Source: Chitinophaga silvisoli (GTDB taxonomy: Bacteria > Bacteroidota > Bacteroidia > Chitinophagales > Chitinophagaceae). From it: a DNA stretch of 64,000 bases. A program made the position numbers and the translations under genes. Each line of letters starts with the position of its first letter. Position 1 is the stretch's first letter. Below are positions 33,079 through 42,988 of this stretch, one piece after another. The stretch is from assembly GCF_003412465.1 (NCBI RefSeq), contig NZ_QTJV01000002.1:1054001-1118000 (forward strand), written 5' to 3'. The notes beneath the pieces were generated by a model that saw only the letters and a list, made by a program, of their open reading frames with translations, did no database searches and was not told the origin of the DNA.

Positions 33079-33150
33079 CCTATCTGTTATTGAAAATTCA
33101 TAGGAATTGCTAAAGAAAACCGACTTAATTAGTTCTAAAATTGGTTCAAT

Positions 33151-34590
33151 GTGTCATCGATAAAGAAAAACTTCTTTTACAATTCCATTTTATCTGTTAG
33201 CCGGATCATCTTCCCATTGATCAGTTTTCCTTACTCCTCCCGGATACTGGGTCCTGACGGTATTGGAAAGATCAATTTTGTGGATAGTTACTCCCAATAC
33301 TTCTGCTTATTAGCCGCTTTAGGTATACCATTATACGGCATCAGGGAAGTTGCTAAAACAAGACATGACCCGATCGGATTAAAGAAACTGACATCAGAAT
33401 TGTTGGTTTTAAATTTTCTCGGATCGCTTATCTGTTGCGTTTTCTACTTTGTCATTGCCATCTTAACGCATAAGTATGCCGGCAATCACTTTCTGTTTAT
33501 ATTAGGTGCTATCGGGTTATTACTGACTCCTTTTCCTGCTGAATGGTTCTTCCAGGGAATGGAGAAGTTCAAATATGTAGCTACGCGTAGTTTTTTCCTG
33601 AATATCGTATCGCTGATACTCCTGTTCACATTGGTGAAATCACCTGCTGATGCCACGTGGTACTACGCGATCAATATCATCACCCTCACATTGAATGTAT
33701 TGGTCAATCTCAGGCAACTGGGTAAGGAAACGACGTTTACATTCAAAGACCTGGCATTAAAACGCCATATCAAACCTCTCACTTTACTCTTCTCCTCGCA
33801 GGTAGCGATCAGTGTATATGTGTTACTTGATAAAGTAATACTGGGTTATATGGCCGATGATAAATACCTCGGTTATTATGCATCATCGCTCAAGATCGCG
33901 AAGGTATTGCTCACCGTGATCAGTGCACTGGCCATCGTGATGGTACCACAAATGTCGAAGGCATTTAAGGACCAGGACATGGACCGCATTCACCACCTGT
34001 ACAGGAAAGCAGTATCATTTGTACATACCATCGGTATTCCGATTACCGCCGGATTAATCTGCCTTTCAGATGAAATCATTATTTTACTGACTGGCAGGGA
34101 GTTTTTACCGGCTACCACATCGCTTGTGATCATCGCACCTATCGTTTTCCTGATAGGGTTGAATAATATCTTTGGTATGCAGATCCTTACTGCCAATGGC
34201 AAGGAGCGATTATTGCTACGAAGTGTATTGGCAGGTACGGTGCTGAATGTAGTGGCGAACCTGGTGCTGATCCCATTCTGGTATCACAATGGTGCATCGG
34301 TGGCCATTACGCTCACAGAACTACTGGTAGCTATATTGACCGGTTATTTTGCATGTAAGGAAATAAATGTAAAATATGCATGGGGACAACTGCTTGTCAA
34401 TTGTCTTGTATGTGTACCTTTCTGGGGTATATACAACGTGGTCCGTTCGGAGAATATGATTTTGACGATCGCTTTGACAGCAGTGTTGTGTTCGATCTAT
34501 TATGCGATCATGGAAATATTTGTATTGAAGGAAACCTTGTGGGTGGAAAATTATGTAAGAATTAAAAAAATGGTAAATGAAAGAATTTGA
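33151..34590 (+). CDS. Oligosaccharide flippase (Wzx-like), copy 1
   Basis: A 479-residue inner-membrane protein with about 12-14 membrane segments, of the MOP/PST flippase group. The N-terminus (KKNFFYNSILSVSRIIFPLI then SFPYSSRILGPDGIGK) is typical. It should move lipid-linked repeat units across the membrane. The start is GTG (33151); an ATG at 33149 is in another frame. It is the first gene of the polysaccharide locus, 73 bp after a good promoter match, and its 3' end overlaps the glf gene by 14 nt. A second flippase occurs in the same locus. Confidence 0.9.
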   Translation: MSSIKKNFFYNSILSVSRIIFPLISFPYSSRILGPDGIGKINFVDSYSQYFCLLAALGIPLYGIREVAKTRHDPIGLKKLTSELLVLNFLGSLICCVFYFVIAILTHKYAGNHFLFILGAIGLLLTPFPAEWFFQGMEKFKYVATRSFFLNIVSLILLFTLVKSPADATWYYAINIITLTLNVLVNLRQLGKETTFTFKDLALKRHIKPLTLLFSSQVAISVYVLLDKVILGYMADDKYLGYYASSLKIAKVLLTVISALAIVMVPQMSKAFKDQDMDRIHHLYRKAVSFVHTIGIPITAGLICLSDEIIILLTGREFLPATTSLVIIAPIVFLIGLNNIFGMQILTANGKERLLLRSVLAGTVLNVVANLVLIPFWYHNGASVAITLTELLVAILTGYFACKEINVKYAWGQLLVNCLVCVPFWGIYNVVRSENMILTIALTAVLCSIYYAIMEIFVLKETLWVENYVRIKKMVNERI

Positions 34591-35686
34591 TGTTTTAGTA
34601 GTGGGCAGTGGATTGTTCGGGGCTGTATTTGCACATGAATGCGTAAAGGAAGGAAAGAAAGTACTTGTTGTGGACAGACGCAGTCACAGAGGCGGAAACG
34701 TATATTGCGAGAACATTCAGGATATCAATGTCCATAAGTATGGAGCGCACATTTTTCATACCAATGATAAGGATATATGGGACTATGTGAACTCATTTGT
34801 TCCATTCAATCATTATGTAAATTCTCCGCTGGCTGATTACAAAGGAGAGTTATACAACCTGCCATTCAACATGAATACTTTCTACCAGTTGTGGAAAGTA
34901 AAAACACCTCAGCAGGCAAAAGATAAGATTGCATCACAGGTGGCTTCACTCAATATCAAAGAACCTGCGAACCTCGAAGAGCAGGCGCTTTCACTGGTAG
35001 GTCCTGACATCTACGAAAAACTCATCAAAGGATATACAGAGAAACAATGGGGACGCAAGGCGACAGAATTGCCGTCATTTATCATCAAGCGTTTACCACT
35101 GCGTTTTACATACAACAATAACTACTTCAACGATAAGTACCAGGGTATTCCGGTAGGTGGCTACAACAAGCTGATCGATGGATTGCTGGATGGTATAGAA
35201 GTGCGGCTGGATGTAGATTACCTGAAATCAAAAGAAGAATTAGATCAACTGGCTACCACTGTTGTATTCACCGGTCAGCTGGATGAGTATTACAATTTCA
35301 GGTTTGGCAAACTGCAATACCGCAGTTTACGCTTTGAGCACGAAGAGCTGTCTGTACCTGACTTTCAGGGGAATGCAGTAGTGAATTATACAGAGCGCGA
35401 AGTGCCATATACAAGAATCATAGAGCACAAGCACTTTGAATTTGGTACACAGAAATCAACAGTGATCACCCGCGAATATTCACAGGAATGGCAGGAAGGG
35501 CTTGAGCCTTACTATCCAATCAACGACGATGAAAATTCAAAGCTGTACAAGCAATACAAAGAACTGGCAGACAAAGAGACCGCTGTGATCTTTGGTGGCC
35601 GTCTGGCAGAGTACAGGTATTACGACATGCACCAGGTAGTAGGTTCTGCATTGCACCAGGTGAAGAATTTTCTAAGCAAAAAGTAG
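34577..35686 (+). CDS. glf: UDP-galactopyranose mutase
   Basis: A 369-residue FAD enzyme converting UDP-galactopyranose to UDP-galactofuranose, the donor for Galf residues. The FAD-binding VVGSGLFGAVFAHE is at residues 7-20, then VDRRSHRGGNVYCEN and HKYGAHIFHTND, and later GYTEKQWGRKATELP and the ending GRLAEYRYYDMHQVVGSAL, all diagnostic. It overlaps the flippase start-to-stop by 14 nt and precedes a glycosyltransferase-like gene by 4 nt. Its presence suggests galactofuranose in the polymer. Confidence 0.96.
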   Translation: MKEFDVLVVGSGLFGAVFAHECVKEGKKVLVVDRRSHRGGNVYCENIQDINVHKYGAHIFHTNDKDIWDYVNSFVPFNHYVNSPLADYKGELYNLPFNMNTFYQLWKVKTPQQAKDKIASQVASLNIKEPANLEEQALSLVGPDIYEKLIKGYTEKQWGRKATELPSFIIKRLPLRFTYNNNYFNDKYQGIPVGGYNKLIDGLLDGIEVRLDVDYLKSKEELDQLATTVVFTGQLDEYYNFRFGKLQYRSLRFEHEELSVPDFQGNAVVNYTEREVPYTRIIEHKHFEFGTQKSTVITREYSQEWQEGLEPYYPINDDENSKLYKQYKELADKETAVIFGGRLAEYRYYDMHQVVGSALHQVKNFLSKK

Positions 35687-35690
35687 TTCG

Positions 35691-36680
35691 ATGATTGAGG
35701 TATCCGGGAATACGAAGATATATATGATGTGTCCACCCCAAACAGCGACAGGTGGCCCTGAACTATTGCATCAGCTGGTATCGGCACTGAGCAGCAAGGG
35801 ATTTGACATCAGTATATATTACGTGCCTGTGCAGGAAAACCCAGTGCATGAAAATTACCTGAAGTACAATTGCAAATTTGTAACACAGATAGAAGATGAT
35901 CCGCAGAACATATTGATCATCCCGGAAGCTTTGCTCTTTAAAACAAAAGCTTTCAAACATATCCGTAAGTGTGTATGGTGGCTCAGTATCGACAACCTGT
36001 TCAAGTACGGATTATCTCCAAGATTTTATCAATACATCAGAAGGCTGGGTGGAGAAAACCTGTTCAGAAAGAGCGTGATGATAGGTGAGGTAAAAGGGAA
36101 ATTCGACTATCACATCGCCCAGTCATATTACGCCATAGATTTCCTTGACAAACATGGAATAAAGGCAGGTTATTTATCTGACTATCTGAATACAGATTTC
36201 TTACAAGATTCCCGCCAGGTAGATTACAATAAAAAGCTGCCACAGGTATTGTATAACCCTAAGAAAGGGATAGAATTTACAAAGCAGATCATGGCAGCTT
36301 ATCCTGAAGCAAAATGGATTCCGCTGATAGGGTTGAAACCCGCTGAGGTGGCGGAATTACTCAAGGCTTCTATGGTCTATATCGACTTTGGGGAACATCC
36401 GGGTAAGGACCGTTTTCCAAGAGAAGCTGCGATCTATGGTTGCTGTGTGATCACCGGTAGAAAAGGTTCTGCGGCCAATGCCGGCGATGTACCTATACCA
36501 GAACAATACAAGATAGAAGATTCGGCTACCCAAATTTCGACGATTACAAACAGGATCAAAGAATGTTGTACTGCATACAGCAAGCATGTCAATGATTTCG
36601 AAGCATACAGGCAAAAGATCTATGATGAAGAGCGTGTGTTTATAGCAGATCTTGACAAAATATTCCAAAGACACCCGTAA
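35691..36680 (+). CDS. Unassigned protein, probable GT-B-type glycosyltransferase
   Basis: A 329-residue soluble protein that I cannot assign to a named family. The N-terminus has a PPQTATGGPELLHQLVSALS segment like the donor-side start of GT-B enzymes, and the C-terminal half has VYIDFGEHPGKDRFPREAAI then YGCCVITGRKGSAANAGDVP, which looks like a sugar-nucleotide binding region. No GT4 EX7E motif is clear. It sits between glf and a GT2 gene with a 1-nt overlap to the latter, so it is co-expressed with the polysaccharide genes. Confidence 0.65.
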   Translation: MIEVSGNTKIYMMCPPQTATGGPELLHQLVSALSSKGFDISIYYVPVQENPVHENYLKYNCKFVTQIEDDPQNILIIPEALLFKTKAFKHIRKCVWWLSIDNLFKYGLSPRFYQYIRRLGGENLFRKSVMIGEVKGKFDYHIAQSYYAIDFLDKHGIKAGYLSDYLNTDFLQDSRQVDYNKKLPQVLYNPKKGIEFTKQIMAAYPEAKWIPLIGLKPAEVAELLKASMVYIDFGEHPGKDRFPREAAIYGCCVITGRKGSAANAGDVPIPEQYKIEDSATQISTITNRIKECCTAYSKHVNDFEAYRQKIYDEERVFIADLDKIFQRHP

Positions 36681-37576
36681 TGAAAGTATACGTTGTCATA
36701 GTAATCTATAATGGATTAAAATGGATAGACAGGTGCTTTGGCAGCCTTCGGCAATCTGTTTTGCCTGTAACGGTGATCGCTATTGACAATGGCAGCACTG
36801 ACGGCTCTGTAGAAAAGATCAGGGCAGACTTCCCCGAAGTGCAATTGATGGAGGCGGAGTCGAACCTCGGTTTTGGCAAGGCCAATAATATGGGTATGGA
36901 ACTGGCCGAAAAAGCTGGTGCAGATTATATCTTCCTGTTCAACCAGGATGCCTGGATAGAGGGTGATACTCTTCAGGGATTGGTCACCGTAGCGGCCAGC
37001 AATAAGGATTTCGGCATCATCAGCCCGATCCATCTGAATGGGAGCTATACCGGCCTTGATATTAATTTCTCCAATTACATTGCCCCTGACAAATGCGAAG
37101 GGTTAGTGTCAGATATGTTCATCCGGCAACTGAAACCTGTCTATGATCTCGAATTTGTGAATGCCGCCGCCTGGCTGGTATCAATGGCGTGTTACAGGAA
37201 AGTTGGTGGATTTGAACCATTATTCTTCTTTTATGGCGAGGACTGGAATTATTGCCAGAGAGTAAGAGCGCACAATTTCAAAATTGGCGTAGCCCCTGCT
37301 TACACCATTTGCCATGACAGGGAAGTAAGAAAAGGAAAGCTGAATCCTACCCCCGATAAACTAAGAGAACGTACCATGTCGCTGTCCGTACTGCTGGATA
37401 TTACAAATGGATGGACCAGCAGGGTACTGCTTTTTACCAGGATCAGGCTGGTAGGGCTGCTAGCAAGTACGCTCCGGCTCAAACCGGTGTCGGCAGGGTA
37501 TCACCTCAGGGAGATCTGCTACCTGCTGACTCACTATTCCAAAATAAAGAGCATACGGCGGGGATATAAAGAATAA
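36680..37576 (+). CDS. Glycosyltransferase family 2
   Basis: A 298-residue GT-A enzyme. The nucleotide-binding start VVIVIYNGLKWIDRCFGSLR, the IDNGSTDGSVEKI segment and the metal-site-like FLFNQDAW (near 92-99) fit GT2 enzymes of the rhamnosyl/galactofuranosyl type. FFYGEDWNYCQRVR is the acceptor-side motif. It shares one base with the gene before it (TAATG), so translation is coupled. The linkage made is unknown; proximity to glf makes a galactofuranosyl transfer possible but unproven. Confidence 0.87.
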   Translation: MKVYVVIVIYNGLKWIDRCFGSLRQSVLPVTVIAIDNGSTDGSVEKIRADFPEVQLMEAESNLGFGKANNMGMELAEKAGADYIFLFNQDAWIEGDTLQGLVTVAASNKDFGIISPIHLNGSYTGLDINFSNYIAPDKCEGLVSDMFIRQLKPVYDLEFVNAAAWLVSMACYRKVGGFEPLFFFYGEDWNYCQRVRAHNFKIGVAPAYTICHDREVRKGKLNPTPDKLRERTMSLSVLLDITNGWTSRVLLFTRIRLVGLLASTLRLKPVSAGYHLREICYLLTHYSKIKSIRRGYKE

Positions 37577-37623
37577 CTTACCTTTGGACCCGCCATTAAG
37601 GACTACCAAACACGGTTTAATGT

Positions 37624-39111
37624 ATGCGCTCCGTAAAGAGAAACTTTGTTTATAACAGTTTGCTGACTGTCTGTAATATTCTGTTCCCAATTATCAGTTT
37701 CCCATACGCCTCCCGCGTGCTGGGTGTAACGGGTATAGGTAAGACCCAGTTTATACTCACATTCGCCCAGTATTTTGTCATCTTCTCCGCATTGGGTATT
37801 CCTATTTACGGATTGAGGGAAACTTCCAAAGTGCGGGATGACAGAACTGCATTGTCAAAGTTGTTTTCAGAGATAGTGGTGATCAATGTCATCGCTTCAC
37901 TGATCGTGATGGTAGTGTATGTAGCCATGGTCGTGGGTATTCCTCGATTTCAGCAGGATGCGTCTTACTATTATCTCGCCGGATTGATTATCATCGGCAG
38001 TTTTTCGAATGTAGACTGGTTATACTCAGGACTGGAGAATTTCGGGGTGATCACATTCCGGTCAGTGACCATCAAGTTACTGGCTTTTATTGCCTTGTTC
38101 TGCTTTGTACATACGGCGACTGATACTTATATCTACCTGTCAATCAGTGTGTTTGCATTAATAGGTAACCAGATATGGAACCTGGTCTCCCTGCACAAGG
38201 TGGTGAGTTTTACGCTAAGCGGGTTGGATGTGCGCCGGCACCTGAAACCAGTGTTCCTCACATTTGGAGTGATGCTAGCTGTAAGTTTATATACACAGTT
38301 TGATACCGTTTTACTGGGGTTGCTGGGCAATGAGCCGGCGGTAGCCTGTTATACCGCAGCCATAAAACTGAACAGGGTTGCATTGCCCCTGATCACCGCA
38401 CTGGGAACCGTACTGATACCGCGGATCACCATTGCTATTAAGGATGGCGACACAATGGAGCAACAAAGATTGTTCGACCAGTCATTCTGGTTCGTGTGTT
38501 TTTTAGGTATTCCTATGATGGCCGGGCTCTATTTGTTTGCCCCTGAACTCATTACCTTATTTGCCGGCAAGGCATTTGCTGATGCTATTATCCCTATGCA
38601 AGTGATGGGTCCCCTTGTCTTTGTGGTGGGGATGGCACATATCATGGCAGTACAGTTTCTGATACCAGGAGGATATGAAAAGCAATACTTTATAGCTGTA
38701 ATTTGCGGAACGGTGATCTCCCTGGCACTCAACTTTTTGCTGGTACCCCGGTTTTTGGCGGTAGGAGCAGCAGTCACCAATATTATGACAGAGGTAGTCG
38801 TTACCCTGATCGCCGGGTACTTTGTGTTTAAATACTACCTTATCAACGTAAGGTGGAAGATGGTAATTTACAACTTGCTGATAGTCATTGTCTTCTTGCC
38901 AATTGGTTGGCTCTGTCGGAAGATTAGCCATAATGAATTGATAATTTTAGTAACAGGAATACCACTTTGTGCGTTGTATTATTTGCTATTCCAGGTATTG
39001 GTGGTGAAGGACCAGCAACTACAATTACTGAACTGGAATACCTGGAAGAAAGCAAAACCACAGGAAGTGGCTGCGGAGGGCCAGGGGATTGTGAATAATG
39101 AAATTGTATAG
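37624..39111 (+). CDS. Oligosaccharide flippase (Wzx-like), copy 2
   Basis: A 495-residue inner-membrane protein with about 12-14 membrane segments. The start RSVKRNFVYNSLLTVCNILF then PIISFPYASRVLGVTGIGKT closely parallels copy 1, as does the overall layout. It therefore seems to be a second O-antigen-type flippase in one locus, perhaps for a different repeat unit or linked to another polymer. It is 47 bp after the GT2 gene. A 190-bp gap with a -7 element follows, so it probably ends the first sub-operon. Confidence 0.9.
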   Translation: MRSVKRNFVYNSLLTVCNILFPIISFPYASRVLGVTGIGKTQFILTFAQYFVIFSALGIPIYGLRETSKVRDDRTALSKLFSEIVVINVIASLIVMVVYVAMVVGIPRFQQDASYYYLAGLIIIGSFSNVDWLYSGLENFGVITFRSVTIKLLAFIALFCFVHTATDTYIYLSISVFALIGNQIWNLVSLHKVVSFTLSGLDVRRHLKPVFLTFGVMLAVSLYTQFDTVLLGLLGNEPAVACYTAAIKLNRVALPLITALGTVLIPRITIAIKDGDTMEQQRLFDQSFWFVCFLGIPMMAGLYLFAPELITLFAGKAFADAIIPMQVMGPLVFVVGMAHIMAVQFLIPGGYEKQYFIAVICGTVISLALNFLLVPRFLAVGAAVTNIMTEVVVTLIAGYFVFKYYLINVRWKMVIYNLLIVIVFLPIGWLCRKISHNELIILVTGIPLCALYYLLFQVLVVKDQQLQLLNWNTWKKAKPQEVAAEGQGIVNNEIV

Positions 39112-39206
39112 TTAAATATTATGTCATTTTTAATCGGTGAAACATTTCCGGTTGTCTAAGTGAATGACTGGTTTTCATCAGGTTAATATTTATATATTAT
39201 TTTTAA

Positions 39207-39214
39207 TAGATTTG
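39207..39214 (+). promoter_or_regulatory. Putative -7 element for the export/chain-length genes
   Basis: TAGATTTG fits TAnnTTTG and lies 88 bp before the wza-like start codon. No TTG at -33 is found. Confidence 0.45.
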
Positions 39215-39301
39215 CACCTGATTTATATCCAGAATCAAATCCATTGGGAAACAAGGTGTTGGTTGACTTTTTTTTAATCAAAGAGAATATCTGATAAGTA
39301 C

Positions 39302-41812
39302 ATGTTGAAAAAATTATTACTGCTGCAACTGTTATTGATGACCATATTTTCATTTGTGCAGGCTCAGGTTTCCAGTTCGTCTATCTCTCAGTCACAGTTA
39401 AGCCAGGTCAAGGTGGATAATTTATCTGATGACCAGATCAGGCAGATTGTGGCAGAGATGAAGAAGAACAACATTGGCTATGACCAGATTGATCAATATG
39501 CAGCACAAAAAGGTATTTCAACGACTGAAGTAGATAAGCTAAAAGCAAGGATTAAAAGTCTGAATCTTGACACAGAGTTAACCTCAGGTAGCAATTCAGG
39601 CAAGAATAAATTATCAGATACTACCGGCAGAGGTAACAACGATGCCAACCAGCTGGACTCCGCCTATTACTGGCAGGATCAGTACAAGAAGATCAAAGCC
39701 AAACAGGACTACGATAAGGAAATGAGGAGGCAGCGGATCTTCGGAACCGAGTTATTCAGTAACAAGAACCTCACGTTTGAGCCCAACTTAAGAATGGCTA
39801 CGCCACTTAACTACAAGCTGGCAGCAAACGACGAAGTAGTCATCAACATCTACGGTTATTCAGAAATAGAACATACACTGAGGGTTACACCTGACGGATA
39901 TATTTTCATCCCGAACCTAGGTCCGGTATATGTGAACGGCCTGACTATGGAAGAAGCGAAGACCCGCATCACCAAACAATTATCAACGATTTATGCCGGT
40001 ATCAAAACCGGAAATACACAGGTACAGGTATCCCTTGGCAACATCCGTAGCATCAGGGTAGTACTGATTGGCGAAGTGATGCAACCGGGTTCTTACACCT
40101 TACCGTCCCTGGCTACAGTGGCGAATGCACTGTATGTATCAGGTGGTCCGAACGAGAATGGTTCCTTCCGTGAGATCTCCGTGATCAGGAATGGTCAGTC
40201 TGTGGCTACTTTTGACCTGTACGATTTCCTCATACATGGTGATCTTTCTAACAACGTGGTATTACAGGATCAGGATATCGTAAAGGTAAATCCGTATAAA
40301 CTCAGGGTAGAACTGACTGGTGAGGTAAAGCGTCCGGCTATCTTCGAAGGAAAATCGACTGAGACACTGAAAGACATCATTGACTTTGCCGGCGGGTACA
40401 CAGATCTCGCTTACAAAGGCATGGTAAAAGCTTTCAGGGTCAACAACCGTAACCGGGAAGTATTGAATGTGCCGGAAGATCAGATAGGTTCTTTCCACCT
40501 GCAAACCGGCGATAAATTTGTAGTAGACTCTGTAATTGCCCGCTACGCCAATCGCGTCACACTGAGTGGTGCCGTTTATCATCCCGGCGAGTATGCACTG
40601 GAACAGGATATGACAATAGCCGATCTGTTGAAGAAAGCAGATGGTGTACTGGACGAAGCATTACTGTCAAGAGGTGTGGTGCGCAGGCTGAAAGATGACT
40701 ACACACCTGCTTTGCTAAACTTCAATGTACAGGAAGTACTGGCAGGTAAACAAAACTTAAAATTACAACGTGAGGATAGCGTAATCATCTTCTCCAAACT
40801 AGCAGTAAGAGAGGAATACCTCGTAAAGATAGATGGAGAGGTGAACCAGCCGGGGTATTATCCATACAGCGACAGCATGCACCTGGAAGACCTGATCCTT
40901 CTGGCAGGCGGTTTGAAAGATGCAGCGAGTCTCAAGAATGTGGAAGTATCAAGGAGAATACGTACCGATGGTGCCTTTGACTCAACAGATATCAGGATGG
41001 CGATCACCGCACAATTTGATATTAACAAAGACCTGGCAGTGGATCCATCCAGTGCTTTCCCTTTACATCCTTTTGACGAAGTGATAATCCGGAGATCGCC
41101 TTCTTACACAGAGCAGGCGGATGTGATGCTGGATGGTGAAGTAGTGTATCCCGGGTCATATACGATCAATACGAAGAAAGAAAGATTGTCAGACCTGATC
41201 AAAAGAGCAGGTGGTTTACGTCCGGAAGCTTATGCAGAAGGTAGCGTATTGCTGAGAAGAACTTATACAAACAATGCGGACAGTGCACTGATCCGCAGTA
41301 AACTGGAGATCTTCTACGACAAGCTCTATGATAGTACAAGCGTAGAAAAAGTGAGAAATGCAGTAGGCAGGAACTTACAGTTATTAGGTATCCAGCTGGA
41401 GGAAGTAATGGCGCATCCGGGTTCTAAATATGACCTGTACCTGGAAGATGGCGATATCCTGAGAGTACCTAAGCGCTTGCAAACCGTGCAGATATTTGGT
41501 GAGGTATACTTCCCAAAGAAAGTACGATTCGACAAGAACTATACATTCAGGGATTATATCAGGGGAGCAGGTGGTTTCTCTTCACAGTCACTGAGAAGAA
41601 GGAGTTATGTAGTGTACTCAAACGGTGAAGTAAGAAGTACAAGAAAGGTGCTGTTCTTTAACAGGTATCCAAGGGTGAAACCTGGCGCGGAGGTATATGT
41701 GCCAGCTAAGAAAGTGAAGGAAGGTCTGGGTCCGGCTGCTATAGTGGGTATTGCAAGTGCAATGGCATCGCTGGCACTGGTGATTGTGACAATTATTAAT
41801 GCTTCAAAATAA
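39302..41812 (+). CDS. SLBB-domain polysaccharide export protein (Wza-like)
   Basis: An 836-residue exported protein. The signal peptide is about 1-21 (LLQLLLMTIFSFVQAQ). A short helical region is followed by the poly-export domain (about 160-245, LAANDEVVINIYGYSEIEHT and PDGYIFIPNLGPVYV), then about six SLBB repeats (phrases such as VVLIGEVMQPGSYTLPSLAT, VTLSGAVYHPGEYALEQDMT, VMLDGEVVYPGSYTINTKKE). A C-terminal hydrophobic helix (about 812-832) could form an outer-membrane pore in the Wza manner. No lipobox is seen. Longer than Wza, as is usual for this phylum. A Wzz-like gene follows by 20 bp. Confidence 0.92.
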   Translation: MLKKLLLLQLLLMTIFSFVQAQVSSSSISQSQLSQVKVDNLSDDQIRQIVAEMKKNNIGYDQIDQYAAQKGISTTEVDKLKARIKSLNLDTELTSGSNSGKNKLSDTTGRGNNDANQLDSAYYWQDQYKKIKAKQDYDKEMRRQRIFGTELFSNKNLTFEPNLRMATPLNYKLAANDEVVINIYGYSEIEHTLRVTPDGYIFIPNLGPVYVNGLTMEEAKTRITKQLSTIYAGIKTGNTQVQVSLGNIRSIRVVLIGEVMQPGSYTLPSLATVANALYVSGGPNENGSFREISVIRNGQSVATFDLYDFLIHGDLSNNVVLQDQDIVKVNPYKLRVELTGEVKRPAIFEGKSTETLKDIIDFAGGYTDLAYKGMVKAFRVNNRNREVLNVPEDQIGSFHLQTGDKFVVDSVIARYANRVTLSGAVYHPGEYALEQDMTIADLLKKADGVLDEALLSRGVVRRLKDDYTPALLNFNVQEVLAGKQNLKLQREDSVIIFSKLAVREEYLVKIDGEVNQPGYYPYSDSMHLEDLILLAGGLKDAASLKNVEVSRRIRTDGAFDSTDIRMAITAQFDINKDLAVDPSSAFPLHPFDEVIIRRSPSYTEQADVMLDGEVVYPGSYTINTKKERLSDLIKRAGGLRPEAYAEGSVLLRRTYTNNADSALIRSKLEIFYDKLYDSTSVEKVRNAVGRNLQLLGIQLEEVMAHPGSKYDLYLEDGDILRVPKRLQTVQIFGEVYFPKKVRFDKNYTFRDYIRGAGGFSSQSLRRRSYVVYSNGEVRSTRKVLFFNRYPRVKPGAEVYVPAKKVKEGLGPAAIVGIASAMASLALVIVTIINASK

Positions 41813-41832
41813 GTATTCAAAAAGGAAAAATA

Positions 41833-42933
41833 ATGAACCTGCCGAATCAGTTGCCTGATAATGCACCAAAGAGAGAGATTTCACTGAAGGACTTAATTCT
41901 GGTTATTCAGGAATGGGTCGGGTATCTATGGAAGAAAAAGCTGATCATAATACTCGTAGCGGTACTGGGGGCTGTAATAGGAGTAACTGTTTCCATATTC
42001 AAAAAGCCGAAATACACAGGTCAGTTAAGCTTCGTACTGGAAGAAAGCAGCAAATCGAGCATGTTAGGCAGCTATTCAAGTATCGCCAACTCCCTGGGTG
42101 TAGACCTGGGTGGGTTGGGTGGTAGTAGCAGTGGCTTGTTCGCCGGCGACAACATCATGGAGTTCCTGAAGTCGCGGCTCATGGTAGAGAAAGCATTATT
42201 ATCACCTATCACGATCAATGGCAAAGAAATCTCGCTGGCAGATTATTACATTGACTTAAACGAATTCAGGGAGCAGTGGAAGAAAGATGAGCAACTGGCT
42301 TCGCTCGCGAACATACATTTCCCGGTAGGAGAGGATAGAAGTAAATTCTCCTTACAACAGGACAGCGTATTATTTGAATTATACCATCGTATTTCAGAGA
42401 AGGACTTAACCGTAGAAAAGCCTGATAAAAAGATCAGCTTTATATATGTAACCTGTCTTTCCGAAGACCAGTTATTTGCAAAATATTTTGTTGAGGAACT
42501 TGTAAAAGAGGCCACATCCTTTTATGTAACAATGAAAACACAACGATCCAAAGTAAATGTGGACAAATTACAAGCCAAAGCTGACTCTATTGAAAGACTA
42601 TTAAATCAAAAAACCTATACAGCAGCTGCTGCCAAAGATCTGAATATAAACCCTGCAAAGGTACAGGCGGCAGTTGGGCTGGAAGTCGCATCACGAGATA
42701 AAACGGTGTTGCAGACCATGTATGCCGAGGTTGTAAAGAACCTTGAGTTAAGTAAAGTTTCTATGTCTCAGGAAACGCCTATTATTCAGATTGTAGATAC
42801 TCCTATTTTGCCTTTAAAGAAAAAAAGATTTGGAAAGATGATGGGTATTGTAATTGGTGGTTTCCTCGGTGGATTTCTATCAGTCATCGGACTAATTTTG
42901 CTGAAATTTTATAAGAAAATAATGGCTAACTAG
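41833..42933 (+). CDS. Wzz-like polysaccharide co-polymerase
   Basis: A 366-residue inner-membrane protein of the Wzz/PCP group, with membrane segments at about 36-55 (IIILVAVLGAVIGVTVSIF) and 336-357 (GIVIGGFLGGFLSVIGLILL) and a periplasmic helical domain between. It would set chain length and connect polymerisation to the export pore. No kinase domain (Walker motifs, tyrosine tail) is fused and no separate tyrosine kinase gene is nearby. It lies 20 bp after the export gene in the same unit. Confidence 0.88.
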   Translation: MNLPNQLPDNAPKREISLKDLILVIQEWVGYLWKKKLIIILVAVLGAVIGVTVSIFKKPKYTGQLSFVLEESSKSSMLGSYSSIANSLGVDLGGLGGSSSGLFAGDNIMEFLKSRLMVEKALLSPITINGKEISLADYYIDLNEFREQWKKDEQLASLANIHFPVGEDRSKFSLQQDSVLFELYHRISEKDLTVEKPDKKISFIYVTCLSEDQLFAKYFVEELVKEATSFYVTMKTQRSKVNVDKLQAKADSIERLLNQKTYTAAAAKDLNINPAKVQAAVGLEVASRDKTVLQTMYAEVVKNLELSKVSMSQETPIIQIVDTPILPLKKKRFGKMMGIVIGGFLGGFLSVIGLILLKFYKKIMAN

Positions 42934-42988
42934 TAAGTGTCCAATAAGGCTTACCGGATATTAATTTATTTATTGAAAAAATCCTCTC

